Below are positions 9,622 to 17,916 of a stretch of 64,000 nucleotides of DNA, in pieces. A program made the position numbers and the translations under genes. Origin of the DNA: Flavobacteriales bacterium UBA2669 (GTDB lineage: Bacteria; Bacteroidota; Bacteroidia; Flavobacteriales_E; Vicingaceae); assembly GCA_002359215.1 (NCBI GenBank), contig DEMN01000006.1, forward strand, positions 1-64,000, written 5' to 3'. The first letter of the stretch is position 1; every line of letters begins with the position of its first letter. A model generated the notes under the pieces. That model did not search any database and was not told where the DNA came from. It worked only from the letters and a program-made list of their open reading frames with translations.

Positions 9622-10485
9622 CTACTTGTTTTTTTGTTCAAATTTCTTTTGTGGCAACACACTCATAACGGGTATTTCAGATTTATTAATGATGGCTTGA
9701 GCTTTTGAGCCTATAAATAATTCTTTAAAATCGTTTTCTTGTTGAGTCATTATTAAAATTAAATCAGCGGAAATGTCTTCAGCATAATCGAGCAAAGCAC
9801 TAACTAATTTTTTCTTGCCTTTTTCTATAGGGATTAACGTTGTTTCACATTTAATATTTTCTTTTTCTATTACTTCTTTCACTTCATTAATCTGCCCTTC
9901 AAGTTTTGATAAAGCTTCATTTTTGTCAGACAGAATAATAGAAGCCACATTAATTTGTGCATTGAATAGTTTGGCTAATTTAATGCCAATGTTCACTTTG
10001 TCAGTTGTTGCTTTGGTTAAATCTAACGGAAGCAAAATCTTTTTACAACCTTTTTGGTGCTTCTTTCCTTTAATGGTAATTACCGGACAAGGAGAAGTTT
10101 TTACCACTCGTAAAGAGTTAGAACCAATAAATTTACCTCTTGCAGCCCCTTGGGTTCCCATCACTATCATTTTTGCTTTGATGGATTTAGCTGTTTTTAC
10201 AATTTTATTGTAAACAGAACCTTTGGTAAGTATATAAGAAATAGGTACGCCACATTCTTTAGAGGAATCTTCGGCTAGGGTTTTTAGGTTTTTTTCTACT
10301 GCTTCTTTTAATCCACTAACTTCTGAAAAAAATACTTTTATTACCGGATTAAGTTCTTCTAAAACATAAAGCAAAACAATTTCAGCATCTTGAATTTTAG
10401 CAAGATTGTAAGATTGTTTCAATGCAATTAATGATTGTTCTGAAAAATCTACTGGGACTAATATTTTGTTTTGTTTGGCTTTCAT
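9622..10485 (-). CDS. Universal stress protein, two UspA domains
   Basis: A 287-residue cytoplasmic protein with two tandem UspA domains, about residues 5-140 and 147-280. Domain 1 opens with KILVPVDFSE and ends with MGTQGAARGKFIGSNSLRV-SPCPVITI. This resembles the nucleotide-binding G-x2-G-x9-G-[ST] motif, but the loop is two residues shorter. Domain 2 opens with KILLPLDLTK and has LIMTQQENDFKELFIGSKA, where the first glycines are lost, so ATP binding by domain 2 is doubtful. Bacteroidota often carry such double-domain forms. It is 4 bases downstream of prfC and probably co-transcribed with it. Its specific role is unknown; family members support stress survival. Confidence 0.87.
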   Translation of the reverse strand: MKAKQNKILVPVDFSEQSLIALKQSYNLAKIQDAEIVLLYVLEELNPVIKVFFSEVSGLKEAVEKNLKTLAEDSSKECGVPISYILTKGSVYNKIVKTAKSIKAKMIVMGTQGAARGKFIGSNSLRVVKTSPCPVITIKGKKHQKGCKKILLPLDLTKATTDKVNIGIKLAKLFNAQINVASIILSDKNEALSKLEGQINEVKEVIEKENIKCETTLIPIEKGKKKLVSALLDYAEDISADLILIMTQQENDFKELFIGSKAQAIINKSEIPVMSVLPQKKFEQKNK

Positions 10486-10489
10486 AGGT

Positions 10490-12088
10490 CTAATTTGAAG
10501 CTAATTCTTTTTTAAATTCAGAAGTAGTATGGAATGTTATTTCCGGATAATCAGCTTGTGCACTTTGTAATAAAAAGGCACTTTGAGCTAAGAATACATC
10601 ATTTCCGTCTTTATCTATAGCAATGTATTGACTTTTCCGCATTTTAAATTCTTCTACTTTTGCTTCATTGTCTGAAGTCATCCAACAAGCTTTATGCAAA
10701 CTCTTAGCTTCAAATTCTGCCGATGCTCCATACTCATGTTTTAAACGATGTTGAATAACTTCAAATTGTAATTCTCCAACTGTACCAACAATTTTTCTGT
10801 TACCCGGCTGTTGAATAAATAGCTGAGCCACCCCTTCATCCGTGAGCTGCTGAATACCTTTTTCCAACTGTTTGGTTTTCATAGGGTCTTTGTTAATCAG
10901 TTCCTTGAAAATTTCCGGAGAGAAACTTGGAATTCCTTGGAATTCTATTTTTTCTCCTTCGGTAAGCGTATCGCCAATTTTAAAATTTCCGGCATCATAT
11001 AAACCAATTACATCACCCGGAAAAGCTTCATCAATAACGCTTTTATCCTGAGCCATAAAACTGGTAGGATTGTTAAATCTTAATTTTTTATCGGTAGCAA
11101 CATTGTAGTAAAACTTATTTCTTTCAAATGTTCCAGAACAAATTCTTAAAAAAGCAATTCTATCTCGGTGTTTAGGGTCAAGGTTGGCGTGAATTTTAAA
11201 AATAAATCCTGTAAAATTAGGCTCTGTAGGTTCTACCATTCTTATGTTGGTTGCTCTGCTTCTTGGGCTTGGAGCAATTGCTAAGAATGTGTCCAACAAT
11301 TCTTGAACACCAAAATTATTTAAGGCACTACCAAAAAATACGGGAGCCAATTCTCCAGCACGGTATTTTTCTACATCAAAGGCATCATAAACACCTTCAA
11401 TAAGCTCTACATCTTCTCTCAATTTTGGAGCGTCATCTTCAATTATTTCATCCAATAAAGGATCGTTTAGGTCTTTAATGCTTACAATTTCTCTTTCAAT
11501 TTTTGTTTTATTGGAATCAAATAAATTCAGGTGTTTTTCATATAAATTATAAACGCCTTTAAAAGTTGCTCCAATGCTTATTGGCCAGCTTAAAGGTCTT
11601 ACTTTTATGTCTAGAGTAGTTTCAATTTCATCCAACAAATCAAATGGATTTTGACCTTCTCTATCCATTTTATTGATGAAAACAATAACGGGCGTATCTC
11701 GCATTCTACAAACTTCCATCAGTTTTTTGGTTTGAGCTTCCACACCATTGGCACAGTCAATTACCAAAATAACGCTATCTACAGCGGTTAATGTTCTATA
11801 AGTATCTTCAGCAAAATCTTTGTGACCGGGAGTATCTAGAATATTGATTTTAGTATCTTTATAGTTAAAGGCCATTACCGAGGTAGCAACAGAAATTCCT
11901 CTTTGCTTTTCAATTTCCATAAAATCGGAAGTAGCTGTTTTTTTAATCTTATTAGATTTTACAGCACCTGCCGTTTGTATCGCACCACCAAATAATAATA
12001 ATTTTTCGGTAAGCGTTGTTTTACCCGCATCGGGGTGACTAATAATGCCAAAAGTTCTTCTTTTTGCTATTTCTTTCTCTAAACTCAT
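10490..12088 (-). CDS. prfC: Peptide chain release factor 3
   Basis: A 532-residue translational GTPase that recycles RF1/RF2 from the ribosome after termination. The G1 motif SHPDAGKT is at residues 17-24, G3 DTPGHKDF lies near residue 85, and G4 NKMDREG lies near residue 140. The RF3-specific C-terminal domains follow, including PGNRKIVGTVGELQFEV. The ATG at 12088 gives the conserved family opening (EIAKRRTFGIISHPDAGKT). It is the first gene of the prfC-usp-ywqK-mnmA operon, separated from usp by 4 bases. A -7 promoter box ends only four bases before the ATG, which suggests a leaderless or nearly leaderless transcript. Confidence 0.95.
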   Translation of the reverse strand: MSLEKEIAKRRTFGIISHPDAGKTTLTEKLLLFGGAIQTAGAVKSNKIKKTATSDFMEIEKQRGISVATSVMAFNYKDTKINILDTPGHKDFAEDTYRTLTAVDSVILVIDCANGVEAQTKKLMEVCRMRDTPVIVFINKMDREGQNPFDLLDEIETTLDIKVRPLSWPISIGATFKGVYNLYEKHLNLFDSNKTKIEREIVSIKDLNDPLLDEIIEDDAPKLREDVELIEGVYDAFDVEKYRAGELAPVFFGSALNNFGVQELLDTFLAIAPSPRSRATNIRMVEPTEPNFTGFIFKIHANLDPKHRDRIAFLRICSGTFERNKFYYNVATDKKLRFNNPTSFMAQDKSVIDEAFPGDVIGLYDAGNFKIGDTLTEGEKIEFQGIPSFSPEIFKELINKDPMKTKQLEKGIQQLTDEGVAQLFIQQPGNRKIVGTVGELQFEVIQHRLKHEYGASAEFEAKSLHKACWMTSDNEAKVEEFKMRKSQYIAIDKDGNDVFLAQSAFLLQSAQADYPEITFHTTSEFKKELASN

Positions 12089-12092
12089 GCTG

Positions 12093-12100
12093 CAAAATTA
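12093..12100 (-). promoter_or_regulatory. Candidate -7 box of the prfC operon
   Basis: CAAAATTA on the plus strand is TAATTTTG on the minus strand, a full match to the Bacteroidota TAnnTTTG -7 element. It ends four bases before the prfC ATG. No TTG -33 element stands at the usual 17-23 base distance. If used, transcription would begin at or next to the start codon. Confidence 0.5.
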
Positions 12101-12243
12101 GCTTTTTTTTGTGGATAGACAGCTTCCTGCAAACCGATAATAAAAACTACCAATTACATCTGCTTTAAGCCCCTGTAAACAGTTGGTTAAATTAAAATAG
12201 AATGTTGAAATAGGATAAGTTTTTTTATAACTCAAAAAATATT

Positions 12244-12273
12244 TTGCGGAAATGAGTTAAAATATTAATTTTA
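12244..12273 (+). promoter_or_regulatory. Candidate promoter of the restriction-modification island
   Basis: TTG at 12244-12246 and TAATTTTA at 12266-12273 are 19 bases apart and match seven of eight bases of TAnnTTTG. They lie 38 bases before the ATG of the XRE regulator. I saw no obvious C-protein operator palindrome. Confidence 0.45.
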
Positions 12274-12311
12274 CCCAAATTAGATAAAACAAAAATTGAT
12301 AATACTGTAAA

Positions 12312-12635
12312 ATGGGAAGTTTCGGTAAATTCATAAAAACAGAGCGAGAGAAAAAAGGTTGGAGTCAAACTGAGTTTGGAGCTTTGATTAAAATTAATAC
12401 TCCCGCAATTAGTGGTATTGAAAATGACCGAAAGAGTTTCTCTGTTGCAAAATTGGAACTACTAGCTAAACTTTTTAAGTTAGATTATAATACAGTGAAA
12501 GACTTCTATTTTGCTGATAAATTTGCAAAAGAAGCTTACCAATATAATTGTACTGAAAAAGTTCACGCATTAGCAGAGAACCAATCAAAATATTTGAGAA
12601 ATAAGAATGTGAAACAAGGGAAAATTAAATTCTAA
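12312..12635 (+). CDS. XRE-family helix-turn-helix regulator of the R-M island
   Basis: A 107-residue DNA-binding protein. The helix-turn-helix occupies residues 7-60, with GWSQTEFGALIKINTPAISGIEN as the core helices. The remaining 45 residues are lysine-rich and without a recognised domain. Its stop codon overlaps the ATG of the methyltransferase gene as TAATG, so the two are translated from one message. Small XRE proteins in this position commonly control restriction-modification gene timing (controller or C proteins). That role is inferred from position and size; no operator was identified. An antitoxin function is a less likely alternative because no toxin-sized partner is present. Confidence 0.8.
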   Translation: MGSFGKFIKTEREKKGWSQTEFGALIKINTPAISGIENDRKSFSVAKLELLAKLFKLDYNTVKDFYFADKFAKEAYQYNCTEKVHALAENQSKYLRNKNVKQGKIKF

Positions 12636-15289
12636 TGAACTACAAAAACTTCATACAGACATTAGGATTTACACCTAAAGAGAATACTTCTGGTATTTTT
12701 CATAAAAAATACAATGGCTATGCTATTGAAATTGATTTTGACAAATCTATTTTTAATTTTGGTAATAAAATAAAAGGAGAAAGCAAAACAACTCAAAATT
12801 TTTCACAGGCTGAAAATTGGGTTGTTCTTGAATGTGTGGATAGATTGCTTGAAAAGGGTTATCCACCTCAAAATATAGTTTTAGAAAAAACTTGGAGAAC
12901 TGGACATGGCACCAGTGGAAGGTTAGATGTTTTGGTAACTCGTGATGATGGCTCAGCTTACTTGATGATTGAATGCAAAACTTGGGGAGCAGAATTTGAA
13001 AAAGAATTTAAAAATTTAGAACGTAATGGTGGGCAGCTTTTTACTTACTTCCAACAGGATAAAGATGCTGATATTCTTATGCTTTACGCTTCGCAACTTC
13101 AAGGAAACAGCATTGAGTTTAAAAATATTATTGTAAAAATTGAAGATGATTACCGACAAGCAGGAAATGTAAAAGACTTTTTTGAGCGTTGGAATAAACT
13201 TCCTAAAACCAATGGTATTTTTGATAGCTGGGTTACGCCTTATGAATTTCAAAGCAAAGCACTTACCAAGAATGATTTAAAGGTTTTAAAACAAGAAGAC
13301 AGCAGTTTTATTTTTAATCGTTTTTTGGAAATACTAAGACATAATGTAGTTTCTGATAAACCCAACGCCTTCAACAAAATATTTACGCTTTTCCTTTGCA
13401 AAATTGTTGACGAAAACAGAAACTCAGACGAGCAGTTGCATTTTCAATGGCTTGAAGGAGAAGACAATCATATTTCCTTTCAAAAAAGATTGACAGACCT
13501 TTATAATAGAGGAATGCTTGAACTTTTGGAAAAGAAAGTTACAGATGTAAGCGACAGTGAATTTGATAAGCAGTTTTTACAAGTAGAAACACAATACAAA
13601 GACAAGTTTAAAGAAATATTAACCGAAATTAGGCTTAAAAAGAACAATGAATTTGCCATAAAAGAAGTTTATGATGATGCTTCTTTTGAAGAAAATGCAA
13701 AAGTGGTAAAGGAAGTAGTTGAATTGCTTCAAGTATATCAAATTCGTTACAATTACCGTCAACAGTTTTTAAGCGATTTCTTTGAATTACTCTTAACCAC
13801 AGGATTAAAACAAGAATCAGGACAGTTTTTTACACCTGTTCCTATTGCTCGTTTCATCATAAAGAGTTTGCCCTTTCAGGAAATAACAGCACAGAAAATT
13901 GAACAAGGGAATAAAAACGACTTGTTGCCCGCTATAATTGATTATGCGGCAGGTAGTGGACACTTCCTAACAGAATCAATGGAAGAAGTACAAAATTATA
14001 TTGACAGTTTAGACGAAAGCAATTTTACCCCCACAACCAAAAGAGCCATAAAAAAATGGAAAGAAGACCAATTTGATTGGGCTGAAGATTACGTTTATGG
14101 TATTGAAAAGGATTACCGATTGGTTAAAACAGCCAAAGTAAGTTGTTATTTACACGGTGATGGTTTGGCAAAAGTGATACACGGTGATGGTTTGGGTGAT
14201 TTTGCAACTTCCAAAGAGTTCAAGGATTTGTTGAAGGAAACCGACAAAACCTATCCGCAAGACAACAAGCAATTTGATGTCATTATTTCAAACCCGCCTT
14301 ATTCCGTTTCGGCTTTTAAGGGATTAATGGATGAAGAAAAAGCTAAAATCGGCTTTGATTTATATAACCGACTTACCGACCAAAGTTCTGAAATAGAATG
14401 TTTGTTTATTGAACGAACAAAGCAATTACTTAGGGATGGTGGAGTAGCAGGAATAATTTTACCAAGCAGTATTTTAAGTAATACAGGCATTTATTCGCAA
14501 ACTAGAGAAATTCTATTTAAACATTTTGAAATTTTGGGTATTGCAGAATTTGGCTCTAATACTTTTATGGCAACGGGAACAAATACCGTTACCTTATTTC
14601 TGAGACGCAGAAATAATGCAGATGCTTATAATGTGGAAGAAGCCATCAAAAAATGTTTTGTTTCCCTGCAAGATGTAACCATCAACGGAATCGAAAAACC
14701 GCTTGCAAAATATGTAGCTCACGTTTGGGACACCATTACATTTGAAGATTATAAAACACTGTTACAGAAATCACCTAACAAGAACATTGAGCAACACGAA
14801 ATTTATAAAGAATATACTAAGAAAATTAGAGCCAAAAACGAACAGGAACTTTGGACGAACATACTAGCTCTTGAGCAAGATAAATTGCTGTATTTTATTT
14901 TGGCATATCCTCAAAAGGTAGTGTTGGTAAAAACAGGCGAAAAGAACGAAGAAAAACGCTTTTTAGGTTATGAATTTAGTAACCGTAGAGGTAGTGAAGG
15001 CATACACGCTATACAAAGGAGTAAAAGTATAGACGAGTGTACCCAATTGTATGATGCTGACAGCTTTACCAATCCCGAAAAAGCAAGCTTCTACATTTAC
15101 AAAGCATTTTTAGGTGAATATGATTTGGAATTGCCTGAAAATTTACAACAAAATCTGAGCTACCACAACTTTGTGGATATGTTTACGTTTGACCGTGTGG
15201 ACTTTGAAAAAAACATTTCACTCTCTGTTAAAAAAAAAGTAAGAATTGAGAGTAAGTGGGAAGTTACAACTTTAGATAAAAACCTGTGA
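12635..15289 (+). CDS. Restriction nuclease-adenine methyltransferase polypeptide (R-M, truncated R-M-S fusion)
   Basis: An 884-residue protein with both cleavage and methylation modules. Near the N terminus, LDVLV with D98 and ECK (E113, K115) form a PD-(D/E)xK nuclease signature as in HsdR-N-like domains. A helical linker spans about residues 200-390. The N6-adenine methyltransferase core follows: motif I D436-YAAGSG-HF and motif IV NPPY at 553-556. After the usual methylase end it runs without a stop into KKVRIESKWEVTTLD, which is how a specificity subunit starts, then stops at TGA 15287-15289. The next frame continues the specificity sequence directly, so this looks like an R-M-S fusion (type IIG or BcgI-like) broken by a +1 shift at 15278-15282. 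No HsdR translocase gene is present. The R-M part could still be active. Confidence 0.82.
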   Translation: MNYKNFIQTLGFTPKENTSGIFHKKYNGYAIEIDFDKSIFNFGNKIKGESKTTQNFSQAENWVVLECVDRLLEKGYPPQNIVLEKTWRTGHGTSGRLDVLVTRDDGSAYLMIECKTWGAEFEKEFKNLERNGGQLFTYFQQDKDADILMLYASQLQGNSIEFKNIIVKIEDDYRQAGNVKDFFERWNKLPKTNGIFDSWVTPYEFQSKALTKNDLKVLKQEDSSFIFNRFLEILRHNVVSDKPNAFNKIFTLFLCKIVDENRNSDEQLHFQWLEGEDNHISFQKRLTDLYNRGMLELLEKKVTDVSDSEFDKQFLQVETQYKDKFKEILTEIRLKKNNEFAIKEVYDDASFEENAKVVKEVVELLQVYQIRYNYRQQFLSDFFELLLTTGLKQESGQFFTPVPIARFIIKSLPFQEITAQKIEQGNKNDLLPAIIDYAAGSGHFLTESMEEVQNYIDSLDESNFTPTTKRAIKKWKEDQFDWAEDYVYGIEKDYRLVKTAKVSCYLHGDGLAKVIHGDGLGDFATSKEFKDLLKETDKTYPQDNKQFDVIISNPPYSVSAFKGLMDEEKAKIGFDLYNRLTDQSSEIECLFIERTKQLLRDGGVAGIILPSSILSNTGIYSQTREILFKHFEILGIAEFGSNTFMATGTNTVTLFLRRRNNADAYNVEEAIKKCFVSLQDVTINGIEKPLAKYVAHVWDTITFEDYKTLLQKSPNKNIEQHEIYKEYTKKIRAKNEQELWTNILALEQDKLLYFILAYPQKVVLVKTGEKNEEKRFLGYEFSNRRGSEGIHAIQRSKSIDECTQLYDADSFTNPEKASFYIYKAFLGEYDLELPENLQQNLSYHNFVDMFTFDRVDFEKNISLSVKKKVRIESKWEVTTLDKNL
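15278..15282 (+). other. Frameshift site (A5 run) splitting the R-M-S gene
   Basis: Removing one A from AAAAA lets the methylase frame read LDKTCEIYQPKTIT and go on into the specificity module with no stop; with five A it reads LDKNL-stop. The specificity frame has a TAG at 15273-15275 just upstream and no ATG until 15486, so it lacks its own good start. Possible causes are a mutation, slippage-based phase variation, or a sequencing error. Confidence 0.7.
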
Positions 15290-15485
15290 AATATATCAAC
15301 CTAAAACAATCACTTCACAGGAACTACAAAGCAAAGGGAACTACAAAGTTTTTGGTGCTAATGGTGTAATTGGTTATTATTCAGAATATAATCACGAAGA
15401 ATCTGAAATAGCTATTACTTGTAGAGGTGCAACTTGTGGAACAGTTAATTTCACTGAACCAAAATCTTGGATTACTGGAAATGCA

Positions 15486-16346
15486 ATGGTTGTAAAGCCA
15501 AAAACTGAAAGCTTACTAAAGAGTTTTTTGAAGAATTATTTAATAAATATAGATTTAAGTAGTACGATTACTGGAACTGCTCAACCTCAAATCACAAGAA
15601 CTAATTTAGCACCTTTCCCAATCCCTCTCCCACCGATCGACATTCAGAAAAAAATAGTTTCTGAAATTGAAGCAATGGAAAAGCAAGAGCAACAGGCGGT
15701 TGAGGCGGTTGAGAAATTGAAAGAGGAAATAAACACTTCAGTTAATGATTTATTTAAAAATTCCTACAAGGTAGAAACCTTAGGAAATCTTACCACTTTA
15801 ATCACCAAGGGTTCGTCTCCAACGTGGCAGGGCATTGCGTACACAGGAAATCCAGAAGTTCTGTTCGTGACAAGTGAAAACGTAAGAGAAGGCTATTTAG
15901 ATTTTAGCAAGAAAAAATATTTGGAGAATAGATTTAATGAAATCCAGAAACGTTCAATTTTAGAGAAAAATGATGTTTTAGTTAATATTGTTGGTGCTTC
16001 GATTGGTCGGTCGGCAGTTTATAATTTAGATGTTAATGCAAATATTAATCAAGCTGTTGCTCTTGTTAGATGTAATCCGAACCTTCTAAATTATCAATTC
16101 TTGAATTACTTTCTAAACTCGGATACCGTTATTTCTGAATATACGTCAATGAAAAAAGAAGTCGCAAGAGCCAATTTGAGTTTACAAAATATATCGGATA
16201 TTAAAATCCCTTTACCAACTATCGAAGAACAAAAAAAGGTAGTTGCAGAAATAGAAAAACTAGAAACTATAATAACTGAATTGGAAAAACAGATAGCAGA
16301 AGTTCCAAAACTGAAAGAAACAATTTTGAAAAAGTATTTGAAGTAA
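15486..16346 (+). CDS. Specificity (S) module of the R-M system, 5' part cut off by frameshift
   Basis: The open frame reaches back to about 15276, but the first ATG is at 15486, inside the first target-recognition domain. From 15285 the sequence CEIYQPKTITSQELQSKG begins recognition domain 1, which ends near LPPIDIQKKIV. A central coiled coil (EAMEKQEQQAVEAVEKLKEEIN) follows, then recognition domain 2 (TLGNLTTLITKGSSPTWQG to PLPTIEEQKKVV), and a C-terminal coiled coil ending ILKKYLK. These are the two half-site readers of type I/IIG systems. Translated from 15486 (286 residues), domain 1 would be missing most of its recognition fold, so a functional reader probably needs the upstream frame restored. 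Confidence 0.75.
   Translation: MVVKPKTESLLKSFLKNYLINIDLSSTITGTAQPQITRTNLAPFPIPLPPIDIQKKIVSEIEAMEKQEQQAVEAVEKLKEEINTSVNDLFKNSYKVETLGNLTTLITKGSSPTWQGIAYTGNPEVLFVTSENVREGYLDFSKKKYLENRFNEIQKRSILEKNDVLVNIVGASIGRSAVYNLDVNANINQAVALVRCNPNLLNYQFLNYFLNSDTVISEYTSMKKEVARANLSLQNISDIKIPLPTIEEQKKVVAEIEKLETIITELEKQIAEVPKLKETILKKYLK
15696..15713 (+). repeat. 9-bp tandem repeat in the specificity-module spacer
   Basis: GCGGTTGAG occurs twice in direct tandem, in frame, encoding AVE-AVE in the central coiled coil between the two recognition domains. In type I S proteins of the EcoR124 family, copy number of a short in-frame spacer repeat changes the spacing of the two DNA half-sites. A similar role here is inferred from position only. 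Confidence 0.7.
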
Positions 16347-16395
16347 TAACCGACACTTTAAAAGTCATACACATCACTAAATCGTATGTAATATA

Positions 16396-16572
16396 ATGAA
16401 ACATAAGAAATGTAATTGCGATGAAGCGATGTGGGAAGAAATTGTGGTGAAAAACGATGAGCATTATGAGAATAAGACGGTAATCTATTTTCATTGTGCT
16501 TCTTGTGGTACAGATTTTAGAGTTGAAGATTTTCTAACAGGAGAAGAAGTGTTTTCTTCTGCAATAAATTAA
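16396..16572 (+). CDS. Small protein with two cysteine pairs (zinc-ribbon-like)
   Basis: A 58-residue reading frame from ATG 16396 to TAA 16572. Cysteines occur as CxC at residues 6 and 8 and CxxC at 34 and 37 (KKCNCDE and HCASCGTDF), the spacing of a small zinc ribbon. The sequence is acidic after residue 40 and ends FSSAIN. It lies 49 bases after the specificity module, in the same direction, and before hpt, so it may be the last gene of the restriction-modification island. No function is recognised. The regular cysteine pattern and good codon use argue that it is a real gene despite its size. Confidence 0.6.
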   Translation: MKHKKCNCDEAMWEEIVVKNDEHYENKTVIYFHCASCGTDFRVEDFLTGEEVFSSAIN

Positions 16573-16670
16573 TGCACTAAGGGTTATCATCAACCTGTGG
16601 GCTTTTTCTAATTCCCAAAAGTTTAAAAACATCTTCCAATAAATTACTGCTGTTCTACTAAGAAAATTAC

Positions 16671-16678
16671 TACTTTTG
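16671..16678 (+). promoter_or_regulatory. Candidate -7 box of the hpt-adk-obgE operon
   Basis: TACTTTTG matches TAnnTTTG fully and is followed by CAG, a common context in Flavobacteriales. It ends 19 bases before the hpt ATG. No clear -33 TTG was found at the usual distance. Confidence 0.55.
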
Positions 16679-16697
16679 CAGTCCAATTTTTATAAAA

Positions 16698-17237
16698 ATG
16701 GGTAAAATAACAATTAAGGATAAAACCTTTAAACCATACATTTCTGCTGAAGAGCTGCAAACTTCCATAAGTAATGTTGCTAATGAAATTAACACACACT
16801 ACAGTGGTAAATCGCCTATTTTTATTGGGGTATTAAATGGTTCCTTTATGTTTATGAGCGATTTGTTGAAAGAAATTAACCTGCAATGCACGGTTTCTTT
16901 TGTAAAGCTAGCTTCTTATGAGGGAACCACCACTACAGGAAAAGTAAATGAGTTAATTGGTTTAAATGAAGACCTAGAAGGACAAGATATTATTTTGGTG
17001 GAAGATATTGTAGATACTGGAAATACCTTAGTGAAGTTGTATGAGATTTTGCAAAATAAAAAAGTAAATTCTATAAAAATTGCTTCATTGCTTTTTAAAC
17101 CTGAGGCTTACCACAAACCTTATCCAATTGATTATATAGGAAAAGAAATTCCAAATGCTTTTGTATTGGGCTACGGATTAGATTATGATGGCTATGGCAG
17201 AAACCTTAGTTCCATTTATGTGTTGGATGAGCAATAG
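16698..17237 (+). CDS. hpt: Hypoxanthine phosphoribosyltransferase
   Basis: A 179-residue purine salvage enzyme that makes IMP (or GMP) from hypoxanthine (or guanine) and PRPP. The PRPP-binding motif VEDIVDTGNT lies at residues 101-110. The flexible-loop region SYEGTTTTGK (73-82) and the base-contacting segment near FVLGYGLDYDGYGRN (155-169) are also present. The length is normal. It is the first gene of hpt-adk-obgE, an order commonly kept in Bacteroidota, with 45 bases to adk. Confidence 0.93.
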   Translation: MGKITIKDKTFKPYISAEELQTSISNVANEINTHYSGKSPIFIGVLNGSFMFMSDLLKEINLQCTVSFVKLASYEGTTTTGKVNELIGLNEDLEGQDIILVEDIVDTGNTLVKLYEILQNKKVNSIKIASLLFKPEAYHKPYPIDYIGKEIPNAFVLGYGLDYDGYGRNLSSIYVLDEQ

Positions 17238-17282
17238 GAATTAGATGATAAAATAGTTTTGAAATTATAAAACGAAAAAGAT

Positions 17283-17858
17283 ATGTTGAATATAGTATTA
17301 TTTGGTCCTCCGGGGGCAGGAAAAGGAACACAAGCAGCAAAATTAGTTGATAAATATAGTTTAGTACATTTATCAACAGGAGATATTTTTAGAGCCAACA
17401 TTAAAGGCGAAACGGAATTAGGTAAATTAGCTAAAAGTTACATGGATAAAGGGAATTTAGTTCCCGATGAAGTTACTATTAGTATGTTAGAAGCTGAGGT
17501 AGATAAAAATCCACAAGCTAAAGGGTTTATTTTTGATGGTTTCCCGAGAACTACTCCACAAGCAGAAGCGTTGGATAAATTTTTAACTTCAAAAAATACG
17601 GCTATTTCTATTATGTTAGCGTTAGATGTACCAAAAGAAGAATTAATAAAACGTTTGTTAGAAAGAGGGAAAGACAGTGGAAGAGCAGATGATTTAGATG
17701 AAAATATTATTGCTAACAGAATTAAAGTATATAACGAACAAACTGCTGTAGTGGCTGATTTTTATGCTTCTCAAAACAAATTTGAAAAAATTAATGGAGT
17801 AGGCAGCATTGAGGATATTTTCAATCGTTTGTGTTCAGCTATCGATAACGCTAATTAA
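17283..17858 (+). CDS. adk: Adenylate kinase
   Basis: A 191-residue kinase that interconverts ATP + AMP and 2 ADP. The P-loop GPPGAGKGT is at residues 8-16, the AMP-binding signature GFPRT lies near residues 81-87, and the LID-region arginines lie in ERGKDSGRADD. The LID is the short form without a zinc-binding cysteine cluster, the usual type in Bacteroidota. The ATG at 17283 starts directly on the conserved first strand (LNIVLFGPPG). It is the middle gene of hpt-adk-obgE, with 58 AT-rich bases to obgE. Confidence 0.95.
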   Translation: MLNIVLFGPPGAGKGTQAAKLVDKYSLVHLSTGDIFRANIKGETELGKLAKSYMDKGNLVPDEVTISMLEAEVDKNPQAKGFIFDGFPRTTPQAEALDKFLTSKNTAISIMLALDVPKEELIKRLLERGKDSGRADDLDENIIANRIKVYNEQTAVVADFYASQNKFEKINGVGSIEDIFNRLCSAIDNAN

Positions 17859-17916
17859 ATATTAGAGATTAGAAATTAAACTTCAAACCTCAAACTTTTA
17901 ACTTTTAAACCAACCA

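Noticed and set aside
12635..15289. Classical type I HsdM of a three-gene hsdRMS system
   Set aside because: No HsdR helicase/translocase gene is present nearby and the protein carries its own PD-(D/E)xK nuclease signature at its N terminus.
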